DNA of 47,659 nt, taken from Streptomyces lushanensis (GTDB lineage Bacteria > Actinomycetota > Actinomycetes > Streptomycetales > Streptomycetaceae). Shown here piece by piece: positions 1 through 7,633 of the stretch (position 1 is its first letter; each line of letters begins with the position of its first letter). The translations under genes were made by a program, and so were the position numbers. The notes under the pieces are model-generated. The model had not been told where the DNA came from, made no database searches, and saw only the letters and a list, made by a program, of their open reading frames with translations. The stretch spans positions 1 through 47,659 of the forward strand of contig NZ_MAUD01000096.1 of NCBI RefSeq assembly GCF_001700515.1, read 5' to 3'.

Positions 1-445
1 CGGTACGGCGGGCCAGCTCGGCCCGCAGGATGTCGATCCGCCCCTGGAGGAGCCTGCGCAGATAGCTGAGGTCGGCCTCGTCGCGCTGCGAGTCCCGGCG
101 CAGCGCGCGCAGTTCGGGCAGCCGGAGCACGGTGAAGTCGTACGGCCGGGGCGCGGGCAGGGAGCCCTCTCCGCCGGTGCGCTGCACGGGCGGGCGCAGC
201 CCTCCGGTGGCGCCGGAGCCGGTACCGGCGGCGGTGATCCCGGGCCCGGCTCCGGCTCCGCGGTCCGGATCCGTGCCGCCCGTACCCGTGCCGGTGCCCG
301 TATGCGTGCCCTTACCCGTGGCGGGGACGACGACGGGCCCGCTCCCCGTCCCGCCGCCGGTTCCAGTGCCCGTCCCACTGGTCGTGGAGGTCGTGCAGGC
401 CGTCGGTACGGGACCGGGCGGCTGCCCGGCTCCAGGTGTGGTCAT
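1..445 (-). CDS. rsiG: RsiG (AmfC), c-di-GMP-dependent anti-sigma factor of WhiG, 5' part only
   Basis: The gene reads in from an ATG at 443-445 and runs off the left edge, so only about 148 residues are visible. Residues 1 to about 95 are low-complexity, dominated by Thr, Gly and Pro. The conserved part starts near [17 protein letters not shown] and then shows [16 protein letters not shown]. This fits the E(X)3S(X)2R(X)3Q(X)3D helix motif by which RsiG binds cyclic di-GMP (known for this family). RsiG with c-di-GMP sequesters the sporulation sigma factor WhiG. The C-terminal copy of the motif would lie outside the window. The gene is divergent from dtd. Confidence is high because every position of the motif is present. 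Confidence 0.9.
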   Translation of the reverse strand, partial: MTTPGAGQPPGPVPTACTTSTTSGTGTGTGGGTGSGPVVVPATGKGTHTGTGTGTGGTDPDRGAGAGPGITAAGTGSGATGGLRPPVQRTGGEGSLPAPRPYDFTVLRLPELRALRRDSQRDEADLSYLRRLLQGRIDILRAELARRT

Positions 446-457
446 CGCGCGTACTTC

Positions 458-500
458 CCCTCACTCCGCTGGGGAGAACCCTGGCCCTCGCTCCGCTGGG
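458..500. repeat. Imperfect direct repeat in the rsiG-dtd intergenic region
   Basis: CCCTCACTCCGCTGGG (458-473) recurs as CCCTCGCTCCGCTGGG (485-500), 15 of 16 identical and 27 bp apart. It lies just upstream of the rsiG start and could be a regulator site or simple duplication. Confidence 0.5.
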
Positions 501-618
501 AACCCCCCAATCCCTGGACCGGCGCGCGAACCGACGCACCGCCTTGGGCATCGTGCCACTCCTGCCAGGACGCATGCGGGCACTCTGCACCCGTTCGGCC
601 CCCGATAGGTTGGCCCGT

Positions 619-1056
619 ATGCGTGCGGTGGTGCAGAGAGTCGACGGCGCGAGCGTCGTCGTGGTGACGGGGTCCGGGACCGAGACCGTCGGCGGGTTCA
701 CGGGCGAGGGCCTGTGTGTGCTGGTGGGAGTGACCCATGAGGACACGAGGGAACAGGCGGAACGGCTCGCCAGGAAGCTCTGGTCGATACGGCTGCTGGA
801 GGGGGAGAGATCCTGCTCGGAAGCGGACGCTCCGCTGCTGGTCATCTCGCAGTTCACCCTCTATGGGGACGCCCGCAAGGGGCGCCGCCCCACCTGGAAC
901 GCCGCGGCGCCCGGCCCGGTCGCCGAACCGCTGGTCGACGCGGTGGTGGCGGGTCTGCGGGCGCTGGGCGCGCACGTGGAGACGGGCCGTTTCGGAGCGG
1001 ACATGCGGGTCTCGCTGACGAACCACGGCCCGTTCACGGTGGTCCTGGACATATGA
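619..1056 (+). CDS. dtd: D-aminoacyl-tRNA deacylase
   Basis: The 145-aa protein begins [13 protein letters not shown], the normal N-terminus and length of the DTD family. The open frame extends further upstream, but the ATG at 619 is the homologous start. SQFTLYGD (about residues 77-84) carries the family's active-site motif, and the C-terminus has NHGPFT where most members have NxGPVT, so the cross-subunit Gly-cisPro is kept. The enzyme hydrolyses D-amino acids (classically D-Tyr) and Gly wrongly attached to tRNA, in the cytoplasm. It is divergent from rsiG and stands alone. The first of three CATATG sites overlaps its stop codon. Confidence 0.95.
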   Translation: MRAVVQRVDGASVVVVTGSGTETVGGFTGEGLCVLVGVTHEDTREQAERLARKLWSIRLLEGERSCSEADAPLLVISQFTLYGDARKGRRPTWNAAAPGPVAEPLVDAVVAGLRALGAHVETGRFGADMRVSLTNHGPFTVVLDI

Positions 1057-1065
1057 GTCCAGCAC

Positions 1066-1119
1066 ATGTGTTTTCCGCATATGTGATGGCGCCCGATGTG
1101 ACACCGGCATATGAATGTG
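1066..1119. repeat. Phased ATGTG cluster with three CATATG sites
   Basis: ATGTG occurs at 1066, 1081 and 1096 (exact 15-bp phase) and again at 1115. CATATG occurs at 1050, 1078 and 1108. The patch is AT-rich for this genome and lies in the convergent gap between dtd and the YgfZ-like gene. I see no promoter or hairpin that explains it. Confidence 0.45.
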
Positions 1120-1226
1120 CTAGAGAGCCCGAGCCCGGAAACCATGACATATCCGGCCCGCAGCACGGCCGGCCCACCCGCTCCGATACGCCCCGCCCGC
1201 CCGGCGCACACCGCCCGGAGGGTGCC

Positions 1227-1280
1227 GGGCGGTCCGTCCCGGCCGGGCGGTCCGTCCTGGCCGACCGGTCCGTCCCGGCC
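1227..1280. repeat. Tandem repeat, 3 x 18 bp
   Basis: Three head-to-tail 18-mers: GGGCGGTCCGTCCCGGCC (1227), GGGCGGTCCGTCCTGGCC (1245) and GACCGGTCCGTCCCGGCC (1263). They lie in the convergent gap before the 3' end of the YgfZ-like gene. Confidence 0.85.
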
Positions 1281-1308
1281 GGCCCTCCCCGGCTTCCGCC
1301 CGCGCGGC

Positions 1309-2274
1309 TCAGGCCTCCACGACCGCTTCCTGCGCCGCCGCCGTGTCTCCCGCCATCAGCTCCGCGTCCAGCGGCACATTGCGCTTGACCAGGGCCAGCG
1401 CGATCGGCCCCAGTTCGTGGTGGCGCGCCGAGGTGGTGATGAAACCGAGCTGGCGCCCCTCGGCACCGTCGGCCGCGAGCCGCACCGGCGTACCGTGCCC
1501 GGGCAGATGCACCTCGCTGCCGTCCAGATGCAGGAAGACCAGCCTGCGCGGCGGCTTCCCGAGGTTCTGGACGCGCGCCACGGTCTCCTGGCCGCGGTAG
1601 CAGCCCTTCTGGAGATGGACCGCGCTGCCGATCCAGCCCAGCTCGTGCGGGATGGTCCGGTGGTCGGTCTCGAAGCCCAGCCGCGGCCGGTGGCCCTCGA
1701 TCCGCAGCGCCTCGTACGCGAGGATCCCGGCCGGCGGCCCGTACGACGCGGCGTACGACTCCAGATCGGCCCTGGGCAGGAAGAGATCCCGGCCGTACGA
1801 CGTCTCCCGTACGACCACGCCCCCGGGCGGCTCCGCGATGGAGCCGCCCGGGAGATGGACGACCGCGATGTCGTCCGTACGGTCGGCGATCTCGACCCGG
1901 TAGAAGAACTTCATCGACTCCAGGTACGCGATCAGCGCTTCCCGCGTACCGGGTTCGACATGCGCCCAGACCGTCTCGCCGTCGTCCACGAGATACAGCG
2001 CGTGCTCGACATGGCCGTGCGCCGAGAGGATCAGCGCTTCCGTGGCGCGGCCGGCCGGCAGCTCGCTCACATGCTGGGTGAGCAGCAGATGCAGCCAGCT
2101 CAGCCGGTCGTCGCCGGTCACGGTCACGACTCCGCGGTGGGAGAGGTCGACCAGACCGGTGCCGTCGGCGAGGGCACGCTGTTCACGGAACAGATCGCCG
2201 TAGTGCGCGGCGACACCTTCGTCCTGTCCTTCGGCGGGGACGGCTCCGGGCAGGAACAGCAGAGGGCTCTTCAT
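1309..2274 (-). CDS. ygfZ: YgfZ/GcvT-like folate-binding protein
   Basis: This 321-aa protein resembles the T-protein fold and carries KGCYRGQE at residues 223-230, the signature of the YgfZ/IBA57 family with its conserved cysteine. Family members bind tetrahydrofolate and help assemble or repair certain iron-sulfur enzymes in the cytoplasm. The ATG at 2274 is chosen because it starts the conserved N-terminus (MKSPLLFLPGAVPAEG). A longer frame with an upstream ATG at 2322 adds 16 basic residues with no family support. Next upstream on the same strand is nur, about 135 bp away, so it probably has its own promoter. Confidence 0.9.
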   Translation of the reverse strand: MKSPLLFLPGAVPAEGQDEGVAAHYGDLFREQRALADGTGLVDLSHRGVVTVTGDDRLSWLHLLLTQHVSELPAGRATEALILSAHGHVEHALYLVDDGETVWAHVEPGTREALIAYLESMKFFYRVEIADRTDDIAVVHLPGGSIAEPPGGVVVRETSYGRDLFLPRADLESYAASYGPPAGILAYEALRIEGHRPRLGFETDHRTIPHELGWIGSAVHLQKGCYRGQETVARVQNLGKPPRRLVFLHLDGSEVHLPGHGTPVRLAADGAEGRQLGFITTSARHHELGPIALALVKRNVPLDAELMAGDTAAAQEAVVEA

Positions 2275-2410
2275 GTCTATCAGCGTACGACTCGGGCGGA
2301 CTTGACCGCGGCGCGCCCGCACATCACGGTGATCCGCACATCACGGTGACCCGCGCATCGCGGTGCGCGCACGCATAGCGGTGCGCCCACGGACCGCCGG
2401 CGCCGGGTGC

Positions 2411-2848
2411 CTACGCGTCGTCGTTCGCCGCGTGCGCGGAGCAGGACCGGCAGCGGCCGAAGATCGCGAAGTGCTTCATGTCGGTCGTGAAGTCGTACGT
2501 CTCGCTCAGCTTGGCGGTGAACTCCGCCGCGACCTCGACATCCGCCTCGATCACTTCCGTACAGTCCCGGCAGACCATGTGGATGTGGTGGTGGCGGTCG
2601 GCCAGGTGGTACGTCGGAGCGCCGTGCCCGAGATGGGTGTGCGAGACCAGACCCAGCTCCTCCAGCAGCTCCAGGGTCCGGTAGACGGTCGAGATGTTCA
2701 CCCCGGAGGCGGTTTTGCGCACCTCCGAGAGGATGTCGTCCGGCGTCGCGTGTTCGAGGGTGTCGACGGCTTCGAGAACAAGCTGACGCTGGGGCGTCAG
2801 CCGGTAGCCGCGCTGCCGCAGGTCGCTCTTCCAGTCGATGCTCACCAC
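2411..2848 (-). CDS. nur: Nur, nickel-responsive Fur-family repressor
   Basis: The 145-aa protein starts MVSIDWKSDLRQRGYRLTPQ and is very close to S. coelicolor Nur as I remember it. It has a winged-helix DNA-binding domain (about 1-80) and a dimerisation domain. Residues matching the Nur nickel site (H70, H72, H126) and M-site (H33, H86, H88, H90) are all present, as are two CxxC pairs (C93/C96, C133/C136). Nur represses nickel uptake and the iron superoxide dismutase when nickel is plentiful. The start is GTG. A TACACT hexamer six bases upstream suggests a leaderless transcript. The neighbour on each side is on the same strand but not tightly spaced. Confidence 0.95.
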   Translation of the reverse strand: MVSIDWKSDLRQRGYRLTPQRQLVLEAVDTLEHATPDDILSEVRKTASGVNISTVYRTLELLEELGLVSHTHLGHGAPTYHLADRHHHIHMVCRDCTEVIEADVEVAAEFTAKLSETYDFTTDMKHFAIFGRCRSCSAHAANDDA

Positions 2849-2854
2849 GCACCC

Positions 2855-2860
2855 AGTGTA
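2855..2860 (-). promoter_or_regulatory. Candidate -10 box of leaderless nur transcript
   Basis: TACACT on the minus strand fits TAnnnT and ends six bases before the GTG of nur. There is no Shine-Dalgarno sequence in that gap, so transcription probably starts at or next to the start codon. I see no clear -35. Confidence 0.45.
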
Positions 2861-2902
2861 GGCAGGGGCACGGGCGATCGACGGCTACTTGCCGATCGCG
2901 GG

Positions 2903-3475
2903 CTACTTGAAGAAGGCGATGCCGTCGTCCGGGAGGTCGCCGAGGTCCTTGGCCCAGGCCGCGACCTGGTCCGGACTCACGACCTTCCGCAGATGCGCCG
3001 ACATGTACGGGCGCAGCGGGATCTCGGGGGTGGACTTCTCGCCCACCCACATGAGGTCGCCCTTGACATAGCCGTAGAGCCGCTTGCCGCCGCTGTAGGG
3101 CCCGGAGGCCGCCGTACGGGCCACCGCGTCGGTGACCAGGTCGATCTGCGGCTTCTGGTGGGCGAGCTCGCCGTACCAGACCTCCACGACGCCCTGGTCG
3201 CGCACCATCACGGCCTCGACCTTGCGTTCCTTGTCGATCCGCCAGAAGCCGGCCTCGGACTCGATCGGCCTGATCTTCCTGCCCTCGGCGTCGAGCGCCC
3301 AGGTGTGCGAGACGTACTCGATGAAGTCCCTGCCGTCGTGGCTGAAGGTGACTTCCTGGCCGAAGTTGGCCTTCTCGTCGCCGGGGAAGTCGAAGACACC
3401 GACGCCCTCCCAGTTCCCGAGGAGGAAGACGAGGGGAACAAGGTCCGGGTGCAGGTCGGACGGGATCTCGATCAT
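2903..3475 (-). CDS. Nitrobindin-like heme beta-barrel (FABP/DUF1794 family)
   Basis: The 190-aa protein has GNWEGVG at residues 20-26, the GxWxGxG motif of the nitrobindin family, and ends with a conserved AHLRKV segment that normally supplies the proximal heme histidine. Known members are ten-stranded barrels binding ferric heme b and isomerising peroxynitrite to nitrate. It is soluble and cytoplasmic, with no signal peptide. The ATG at 3475 starts the conserved N-terminus. It sits next to nur, which fits a broad oxidative-stress neighbourhood, although a shared operon is not shown. Confidence 0.88.
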   Translation of the reverse strand: MIEIPSDLHPDLVPLVFLLGNWEGVGVFDFPGDEKANFGQEVTFSHDGRDFIEYVSHTWALDAEGRKIRPIESEAGFWRIDKERKVEAVMVRDQGVVEVWYGELAHQKPQIDLVTDAVARTAASGPYSGGKRLYGYVKGDLMWVGEKSTPEIPLRPYMSAHLRKVVSPDQVAAWAKDLGDLPDDGIAFFK

Positions 3476-3580
3476 GAGCAGCTCAGTCGATCTGTAGAGG
3501 CGAGGCGGTGGCGGGGACGATGACGCCGGCGCAGGGGCAGGGGCAGGGCGGAGCCGGGCGGGTGCGGATGCGGCAGATGG

Positions 3581-3682
3581 CTAGCGCTGGCCCTGGTAGA
3601 GCTTCTTCACGGTCAGGCCGGCGAAGGCGAGCGTGCCGACACAGACGAGGATCAGCAGGGAAGTGAAGAAGGCCTCAAGCAC
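3581..3682 (-). CDS. 33-aa single-pass membrane peptide
   Basis: A very short frame below usual length cut-offs. GTG at 3682 is preceded by GAGGAG eight bases upstream, an excellent ribosome-binding site. The peptide begins MLEAFFTSLLILVCVGTL and ends TVKKLYQGQR. It has one hydrophobic helix (about residues 4-23) followed by a basic tail, so the likely topology is N-out/C-in. I believe similar peptides occur beside the nitrobindin gene in other streptomycetes, but I cannot check this here. No function is assigned. It is on the same strand as, and about 105 bp upstream of, the nitrobindin-like gene. Confidence 0.75.
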   Translation of the reverse strand: MLEAFFTSLLILVCVGTLAFAGLTVKKLYQGQR

Positions 3683-3818
3683 GGGGTGCTCCTCGGATGC
3701 GCGGTGGTGTGCCGTACGGGCAGGGCTGGGCCGGTGGGGCCGGGCCCCAGCCTAATGGGTGCGGGCCCGGCCCTCTCGGTGAGGTGCCGCCCGCTCAGCC
3801 GAGGTGTACTGCGCGGAT

Positions 3819-3824
3819 TACAGT
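3819..3824 (+). promoter_or_regulatory. Candidate -10 box of leaderless DsrE-like gene
   Basis: TACAGT lies seven bases before the ATG at 3832 with no ribosome-binding site between, which fits leaderless transcription. The -35 is not clear. Confidence 0.4.
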
Positions 3825-3831
3825 TCGGAAC

Positions 3832-4200
3832 ATGCATTCCGCGAAGAGACTCGTGATCAAAGTGACCGCCGGCGCCGATGCCCCGGAGCGCTGTTCCCAG
3901 GCCTTCACGGTGGCGGCGGTGGCCGTGGCCAGCGGAGTGGAGGTCTCGCTGTGGCTGACGGGCGAGTCGGCCTGGTTCGCGCTGCCGGGCCGGGCGGCCG
4001 AGTTCGAACTGCCGCACTCCGCGCCGCTGCCGGATCTGCTGGAGTCGATCCAGGCCGGGGGTCTGGTCACTCTCTGCACCCAGTGCGCGGCCCGCCGTGA
4101 CATCACGGAGAAGGATGTGATCGAGGGCGTACGGATCGCCGGGGCGCAGGTCTTCGTCAGCGAGATCATGCCGGACGGCGTCCAGGCGCTCGTCTACTGA
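3832..4200 (+). CDS. DsrE/DsrF-like sulfur-relay family protein
   Basis: The 122-aa protein has the alternating strand-helix pattern of the DsrE fold: KRLVIKVTAGADAPERC at the start, a central VASGVEVSLWLTGES strand-turn, and SIQAGGLVTLCTQCAARRDI with a CxxC pair near residue 82. Family members carry persulfide sulfur or act in small-thiol relay, and the paired cysteines fit such a role. The ATG at 3832 is preferred to longer starts because it begins the fold and has a -10-like box seven bases upstream. It is divergent from the 33-aa membrane peptide. The exact partner is unknown. Confidence 0.85.
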   Translation: MHSAKRLVIKVTAGADAPERCSQAFTVAAVAVASGVEVSLWLTGESAWFALPGRAAEFELPHSAPLPDLLESIQAGGLVTLCTQCAARRDITEKDVIEGVRIAGAQVFVSEIMPDGVQALVY

Positions 4201-4390
4201 CGTACCGGCGCGAGCGGTTTCGCCGACGGACCGGCGGGCGGCCCGAGGACCGGAGCCCGCCACCCGGCCCGGAAGACCGGAACCGCACCCGGCGCGCGGG
4301 CCGTTTCAGGCCGTACGCCTCCGCCGGGCGGGCGCCGGTTCCTCGCCGCGTCCCCTCGCGCCCCGTTCACCTCACCGCCCGCTCGCCGGG

Positions 4391-4669
4391 CTACTTTCTG
4401 CTGTCCCGCTTCTGCGGGGGCTTCTTGCCGTCCAGCTCGTCCCACCACTCATCGGACTGGGGGTCTCCGGTCGGATCGTCCCACCAGTGGTCGTCCTTGC
4501 CGCGTGCGTTGCCCACCATGGCCGCGATCGGGGGAATGACCATGGCGACGACGCACAGGGCGACCGCGGCCGGAACCGACCAGAACCGTACGAAAGTCCA
4601 GGCGGAGACGAAGAGGATCAGGCATCCGCCCATCAACAGGAAGTACCGACGACGGCGTCGCGTGTACAT
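4391..4669 (-). CDS. DUF3099 membrane protein
   Basis: The 92-aa protein starts with a basic MYTRRRRRYFLLMGG, then two hydrophobic segments (about residues 10-28 and 32-52), and ends with an acidic, Trp-rich tail (DDHWWDDPTGDP, DEWWDELDG) and a basic end. This is the layout of actinobacterial DUF3099 proteins. The function is not known. It lies nine bases beyond the stop codon of the gene at 4679-5719 on the same strand and could be cotranscribed with it, but it is a widespread core gene, whereas the upstream cassette looks accessory. Confidence 0.85.
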   Translation of the reverse strand: MYTRRRRRYFLLMGGCLILFVSAWTFVRFWSVPAAVALCVVAMVIPPIAAMVGNARGKDDHWWDDPTGDPQSDEWWDELDGKKPPQKRDSRK

Positions 4670-4678
4670 GCCTCCAGC

Positions 4679-5719
4679 CTACGACCGAATCCGCCCCGGG
4701 GACCCGTCCGCGAAATAGGCACGCAGGACGCGGGGCCGGAGACCGTACCGCCGCTTGAACGACGCGTTGCGCCGCCCCAGCTCGACCCAGCTGCGGCCCG
4801 AGGCCCAGGCCTCGCGCATCACATGGGCGTACGCCACATAGAACGGGCTGTAACCGGGTGTGTCCTTCTGCGCATATCCGACCGCCCAGTAGTGGAGCCG
4901 GGTGTCGTCGGTGAGGGTGAGCGCGGAGGCGATCATCCGGTCCCCGGCGCGGAGTTCCACGGCCTGGGCGCAGTCGCCGAGTGCCAGGACGAAATCCTGG
5001 AAGAGGCCGGGCCGGTAGTAGTCGGAATTGTCGAATTTGGCGGCGGTGCCACGGGCCAGGCGTACGAACTCGTCCAGGTCCGCGTCGCGCGCGTCGCCCG
5101 TACGGACGGTGACTCCCGCGCTCTCCGCCTGGCGCAGGTCGTGCCTGAGGTTGTACCGCGCCTTGCTCTTGAGCGCGTTGCCGACGTAGTCGTCGAATCC
5201 CGAGTAGTGGTCCAGGACCAGTCCCCATCCCACGTCGATGTCGACGCCCGCGAATCCGGCGTCCGTCAGCAGCGCGTCCAGCGGGCCGGCGGCGTCCGCG
5301 TTGACGATGCCGCACAGCCGCGCCTCCCACTGGGACGCCAGGTCCCGCAGCGCGGTGACGGCGTGGCGGGCGGCGGACGCGCCGCCGGGGCCGGGCCGTA
5401 CCGGCAGCACGGTGTCGTAGCAGTGCCAGACATGGCTGAGCAGCACGGTCCGGCCCACCGCACGGGGATGGTGATCGGCGATGACCCGCATCGGGTCGAC
5501 ATCGCGTTGCAGATAGGCGGGCAGGGCCGCGTGGACCCGCCCCGACCGGTCCTCGACCAGGAGATACGCGGTGCGCAGGACCGGATGCAGCGGATGCTTC
5601 TCGAAGGCGCGCAGGAAGGGACGGCGGTAGAAGACGGGGGCGCGGGCGGCCGTCATCAGGTCGTCCCACCGTCCGTCGACGTCATCGATCGTGGTGTGGA
5701 CACGCACGGTGTGGTCCAT
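4679..5719 (-). CDS. FemAB/Acetyltransf_6-type GNAT-fold transferase
   Basis: The 346-aa protein has two GNAT-like halves. The second half contains the typical KSKARYNLRHDLRQAESAGV segment (around 185-205), seen in BioF2/CelD-like and FemAB-like transferases that attach acyl or aminoacyl groups to an amine. It ends SFKRRYGLRPRVLRAYFADG. No signal peptide or membrane span is seen. It is the last gene of a unit, only 11 bp after the threonine-dehydrogenase-like gene. By context it would act on the product of that enzyme or on an amino-acid-derived amine, which is inference. A cell-wall or cellulose-type role is an alternative. Confidence 0.82.
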   Translation of the reverse strand: MDHTVRVHTTIDDVDGRWDDLMTAARAPVFYRRPFLRAFEKHPLHPVLRTAYLLVEDRSGRVHAALPAYLQRDVDPMRVIADHHPRAVGRTVLLSHVWHCYDTVLPVRPGPGGASAARHAVTALRDLASQWEARLCGIVNADAAGPLDALLTDAGFAGVDIDVGWGLVLDHYSGFDDYVGNALKSKARYNLRHDLRQAESAGVTVRTGDARDADLDEFVRLARGTAAKFDNSDYYRPGLFQDFVLALGDCAQAVELRAGDRMIASALTLTDDTRLHYWAVGYAQKDTPGYSPFYVAYAHVMREAWASGRSWVELGRRNASFKRRYGLRPRVLRAYFADGSPGRIRS

Positions 5720-5730
5720 GACGCCTTCCC

Positions 5731-6759
5731 TCAGTCCCTCGGGATCCAGTCGAGGATCACCTTGCCCGCGCTCCCCTCGGCCGCGGTGGCGAAGGCCTTC
5801 TCGTACTCCTCGGCCGGGAAGTGGTCGGTGACGGCGAACGACGGGTCCACCCCCTGGTCCAGCAGGTCGGCCATGGTGTGCCAGGTGTCGAAGACCTTGC
5901 GTCCGCTGATCCCCTGGATGGTCAGCATGCGCAGGGTGATGTCCGACCAGTCGGTGGGCATGTCCTCGTCGAGCAGGCCGAGGACACCGATCCGGCCGCC
6001 ATGTGCCGTGGCGCCGATCAGATCACGCAGGGCGGAGGGGCTGCCCGACATCTCGAAGCCGATGTCGAAGCCGTGCTCCAGGCCGAGCGCGGTGGTGTCG
6101 ACGGGCCCGTGACCGGCCTTGATGACGAGATGCGCGCCGGCGCGCCGGGCGAGGTCCAGCCGGAAGGGGCTGACATCGCTGACCGCGACCAGGCGCGCCC
6201 CCCGGTGCAGGGCGACGGCGGCGGCCATGACACCGATCGGCCCCGCTCCGGTGACCAGGACGGTTCGGTCGCGGACGGGAAAGGCGTCAGCGATGTGGAC
6301 GGCGTTGCCGAAGGCGTCGAACATGGCGGCGACATCGAGGGAGACACCGGGGCGGTGCACCCAGACGCTCTGCGCGGGCAGCACCACGTACTCGGCGAAC
6401 ACTCCGTCGCGCTGCACCCCGAGGCCCTGGGCCGCGAGACACAGGTGCTTCTTGTCCGCCCGGCAGTTGACACAGGTGCCGCAGGTCAAATGTCCTTCCG
6501 CGCTGACCAGTTGGCCGGGCAGCAGACCTCCCACACTCGCCCCGGTCCGCACGATCTCACCGACGAACTCGTGGCCGACGACACGAGGTGTCGTCACCGT
6601 ACGCGCCGCCCAGGGGCTTCCCTCGAATATGTGCAGGTCCGTGCCGCAGATGCCGGTGCGCAGCACCCGGATGAGAACGTCGTGGCGTCCCGGTACGGGG
6701 GCGGGGATGTCCACGCGGTCCAGCCCTTCACCGGGCCCCGACTTGACGAGCGCCTTCAC
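5731..6759 (-). CDS. tdh: Zinc-dependent L-threonine 3-dehydrogenase-like enzyme
   Basis: The 342-aa medium-chain dehydrogenase matches E. coli Tdh in length and motifs. It has catalytic zinc ligands C38, H63 and E64 (GHEFVGE), H90 in AEGHLTCGTC, four structural-zinc cysteines at 93, 96, 99 and 107, a Rossmann GAGPIG at 171-176, and the Tdh-type FGNAVH and GRKVFDTWHTM segments. Tdh oxidises L-threonine to 2-amino-3-oxobutyrate with NAD+. The usual next enzyme, 2-amino-3-ketobutyrate CoA ligase (kbl), is absent from the window. The start is GTG, overlapping the upstream stop by four bases (GTGA), which implies translational coupling. A related amino-alcohol substrate cannot be excluded. Confidence 0.85.
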   Translation of the reverse strand: MKALVKSGPGEGLDRVDIPAPVPGRHDVLIRVLRTGICGTDLHIFEGSPWAARTVTTPRVVGHEFVGEIVRTGASVGGLLPGQLVSAEGHLTCGTCVNCRADKKHLCLAAQGLGVQRDGVFAEYVVLPAQSVWVHRPGVSLDVAAMFDAFGNAVHIADAFPVRDRTVLVTGAGPIGVMAAAVALHRGARLVAVSDVSPFRLDLARRAGAHLVIKAGHGPVDTTALGLEHGFDIGFEMSGSPSALRDLIGATAHGGRIGVLGLLDEDMPTDWSDITLRMLTIQGISGRKVFDTWHTMADLLDQGVDPSFAVTDHFPAEEYEKAFATAAEGSAGKVILDWIPRD

Positions 6760-7301
6760 CGGGCACCCGCCGATTCACCACTGCCGGCCGTCGGCCGGCC
6801 GGCGAGAGCGTCCAGCGGGACGGCGACGCGCTGGTCCTTCTTGTCCATGAGCCACCGGTCGATGTCCAGCAGCCACCAGCGGTGGACTTCGAGCAGGTAG
6901 AAGCGCCGAGGCCCCTCGTCCCGGAACACCTCCAGCGGCAGAAGCCATTCGCGGCGGACGGCCTCGTCCGGGAAGTTCCGCTCGTAGTACCACGCGCTGA
7001 GTTCGTGGAGTTCTTCCGGCCCCACCGGCCTCGCGGTGGCGGTGAACTGCGCACCGTCCAGGCCCAGTCCGGGGAGCCCGGTCAGATGGATCGAGCCGGA
7101 GATCCGCGGGTCGGCCTCGATGTTGCGTGAGTGCCGGGCCTGGCGCATCGAGTACCACAGCAGTCGCAGCGGCTGCCGCAGCGGTACGTAGTTGACGGTG
7201 GAGGCCCATACCCCGTCGGGGCCGTGGGTGGCCAGGGTCATGAAGCGTGCGTTCTCGATGAGGAAACGGCTGCGTTCGGCGAGTTCGGGCAGTGGTGTCA
7301 T
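6756..7301 (-). CDS. Pyridoxamine-phosphate-oxidase-fold (FMN/F420-type) protein
   Basis: The 181-aa protein has the split-barrel pattern of the PPOX superfamily: ENARFMTLATHGPDGVWAST at about 18-37, then a basic RQARHSRNIEADPRISGSI segment typical of flavin or F420 contact, then a barrel strand GAQFTATARPV. The C-terminal half is rich in Trp and aromatic residues (RRFYLLEVHRWWLLD). It probably binds FMN, heme or F420 and acts on a small substrate. The ATG at 7301 has GGAAGGAAG about ten bases upstream. It is first in the unit with the tdh-like and FemAB-like genes and is divergent from the regulator at 7634. Confidence 0.83.
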   Translation of the reverse strand: MTPLPELAERSRFLIENARFMTLATHGPDGVWASTVNYVPLRQPLRLLWYSMRQARHSRNIEADPRISGSIHLTGLPGLGLDGAQFTATARPVGPEELHELSAWYYERNFPDEAVRREWLLPLEVFRDEGPRRFYLLEVHRWWLLDIDRWLMDKKDQRVAVPLDALAGRPTAGSGESAGAR

Positions 7302-7633
7302 GAGCGGGTGTCTTCCTTCCGGGTGCCGAGGAGCGCGGCGTGAGGTGTGCCGGGGCAGGACCGCCAGAAGTCGGGCGGTCCCGCGGCGGCCGTGGGTGAA
7401 GCCGGTGGGAGCCAGGAGGAGCATCGGGCGGGGGCCGAAGCGGTGGCCGTCCCGGTGATTGAAAGCGGGATGAACTGCCGTGGGGCCGGGAACATCTCCT
7501 ACGGTTGCCCATCTGGCATCCCCTGAGCGTGGCCCGCCGTGATCGATGCGTGCACGCGTTGAACGCCTGTGCCGTCACGCCCTCCGGCGGACGCGGACAA
7601 GGCTCGCCGGGCTCATCCCGAGGAGAAGGAACC
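7302..7633. other. Divergent intergenic region without a gene
   Basis: These 332 bp separate the PPOX-type gene (minus) from the NsdA-like regulator (plus) and must hold both promoters. The ribosome-binding sites are clear at both ends. A relatively AT-rich patch near 7455-7510 is the best place for a shared operator. I see no convincing ORF or long inverted repeat. Confidence 0.5.

Noticed and set aside
4449..5669. A 406-residue Arg/Gly/Pro-rich frame
   Set aside because: It is a shadow of the FemAB-like and DUF3099 genes in another frame.
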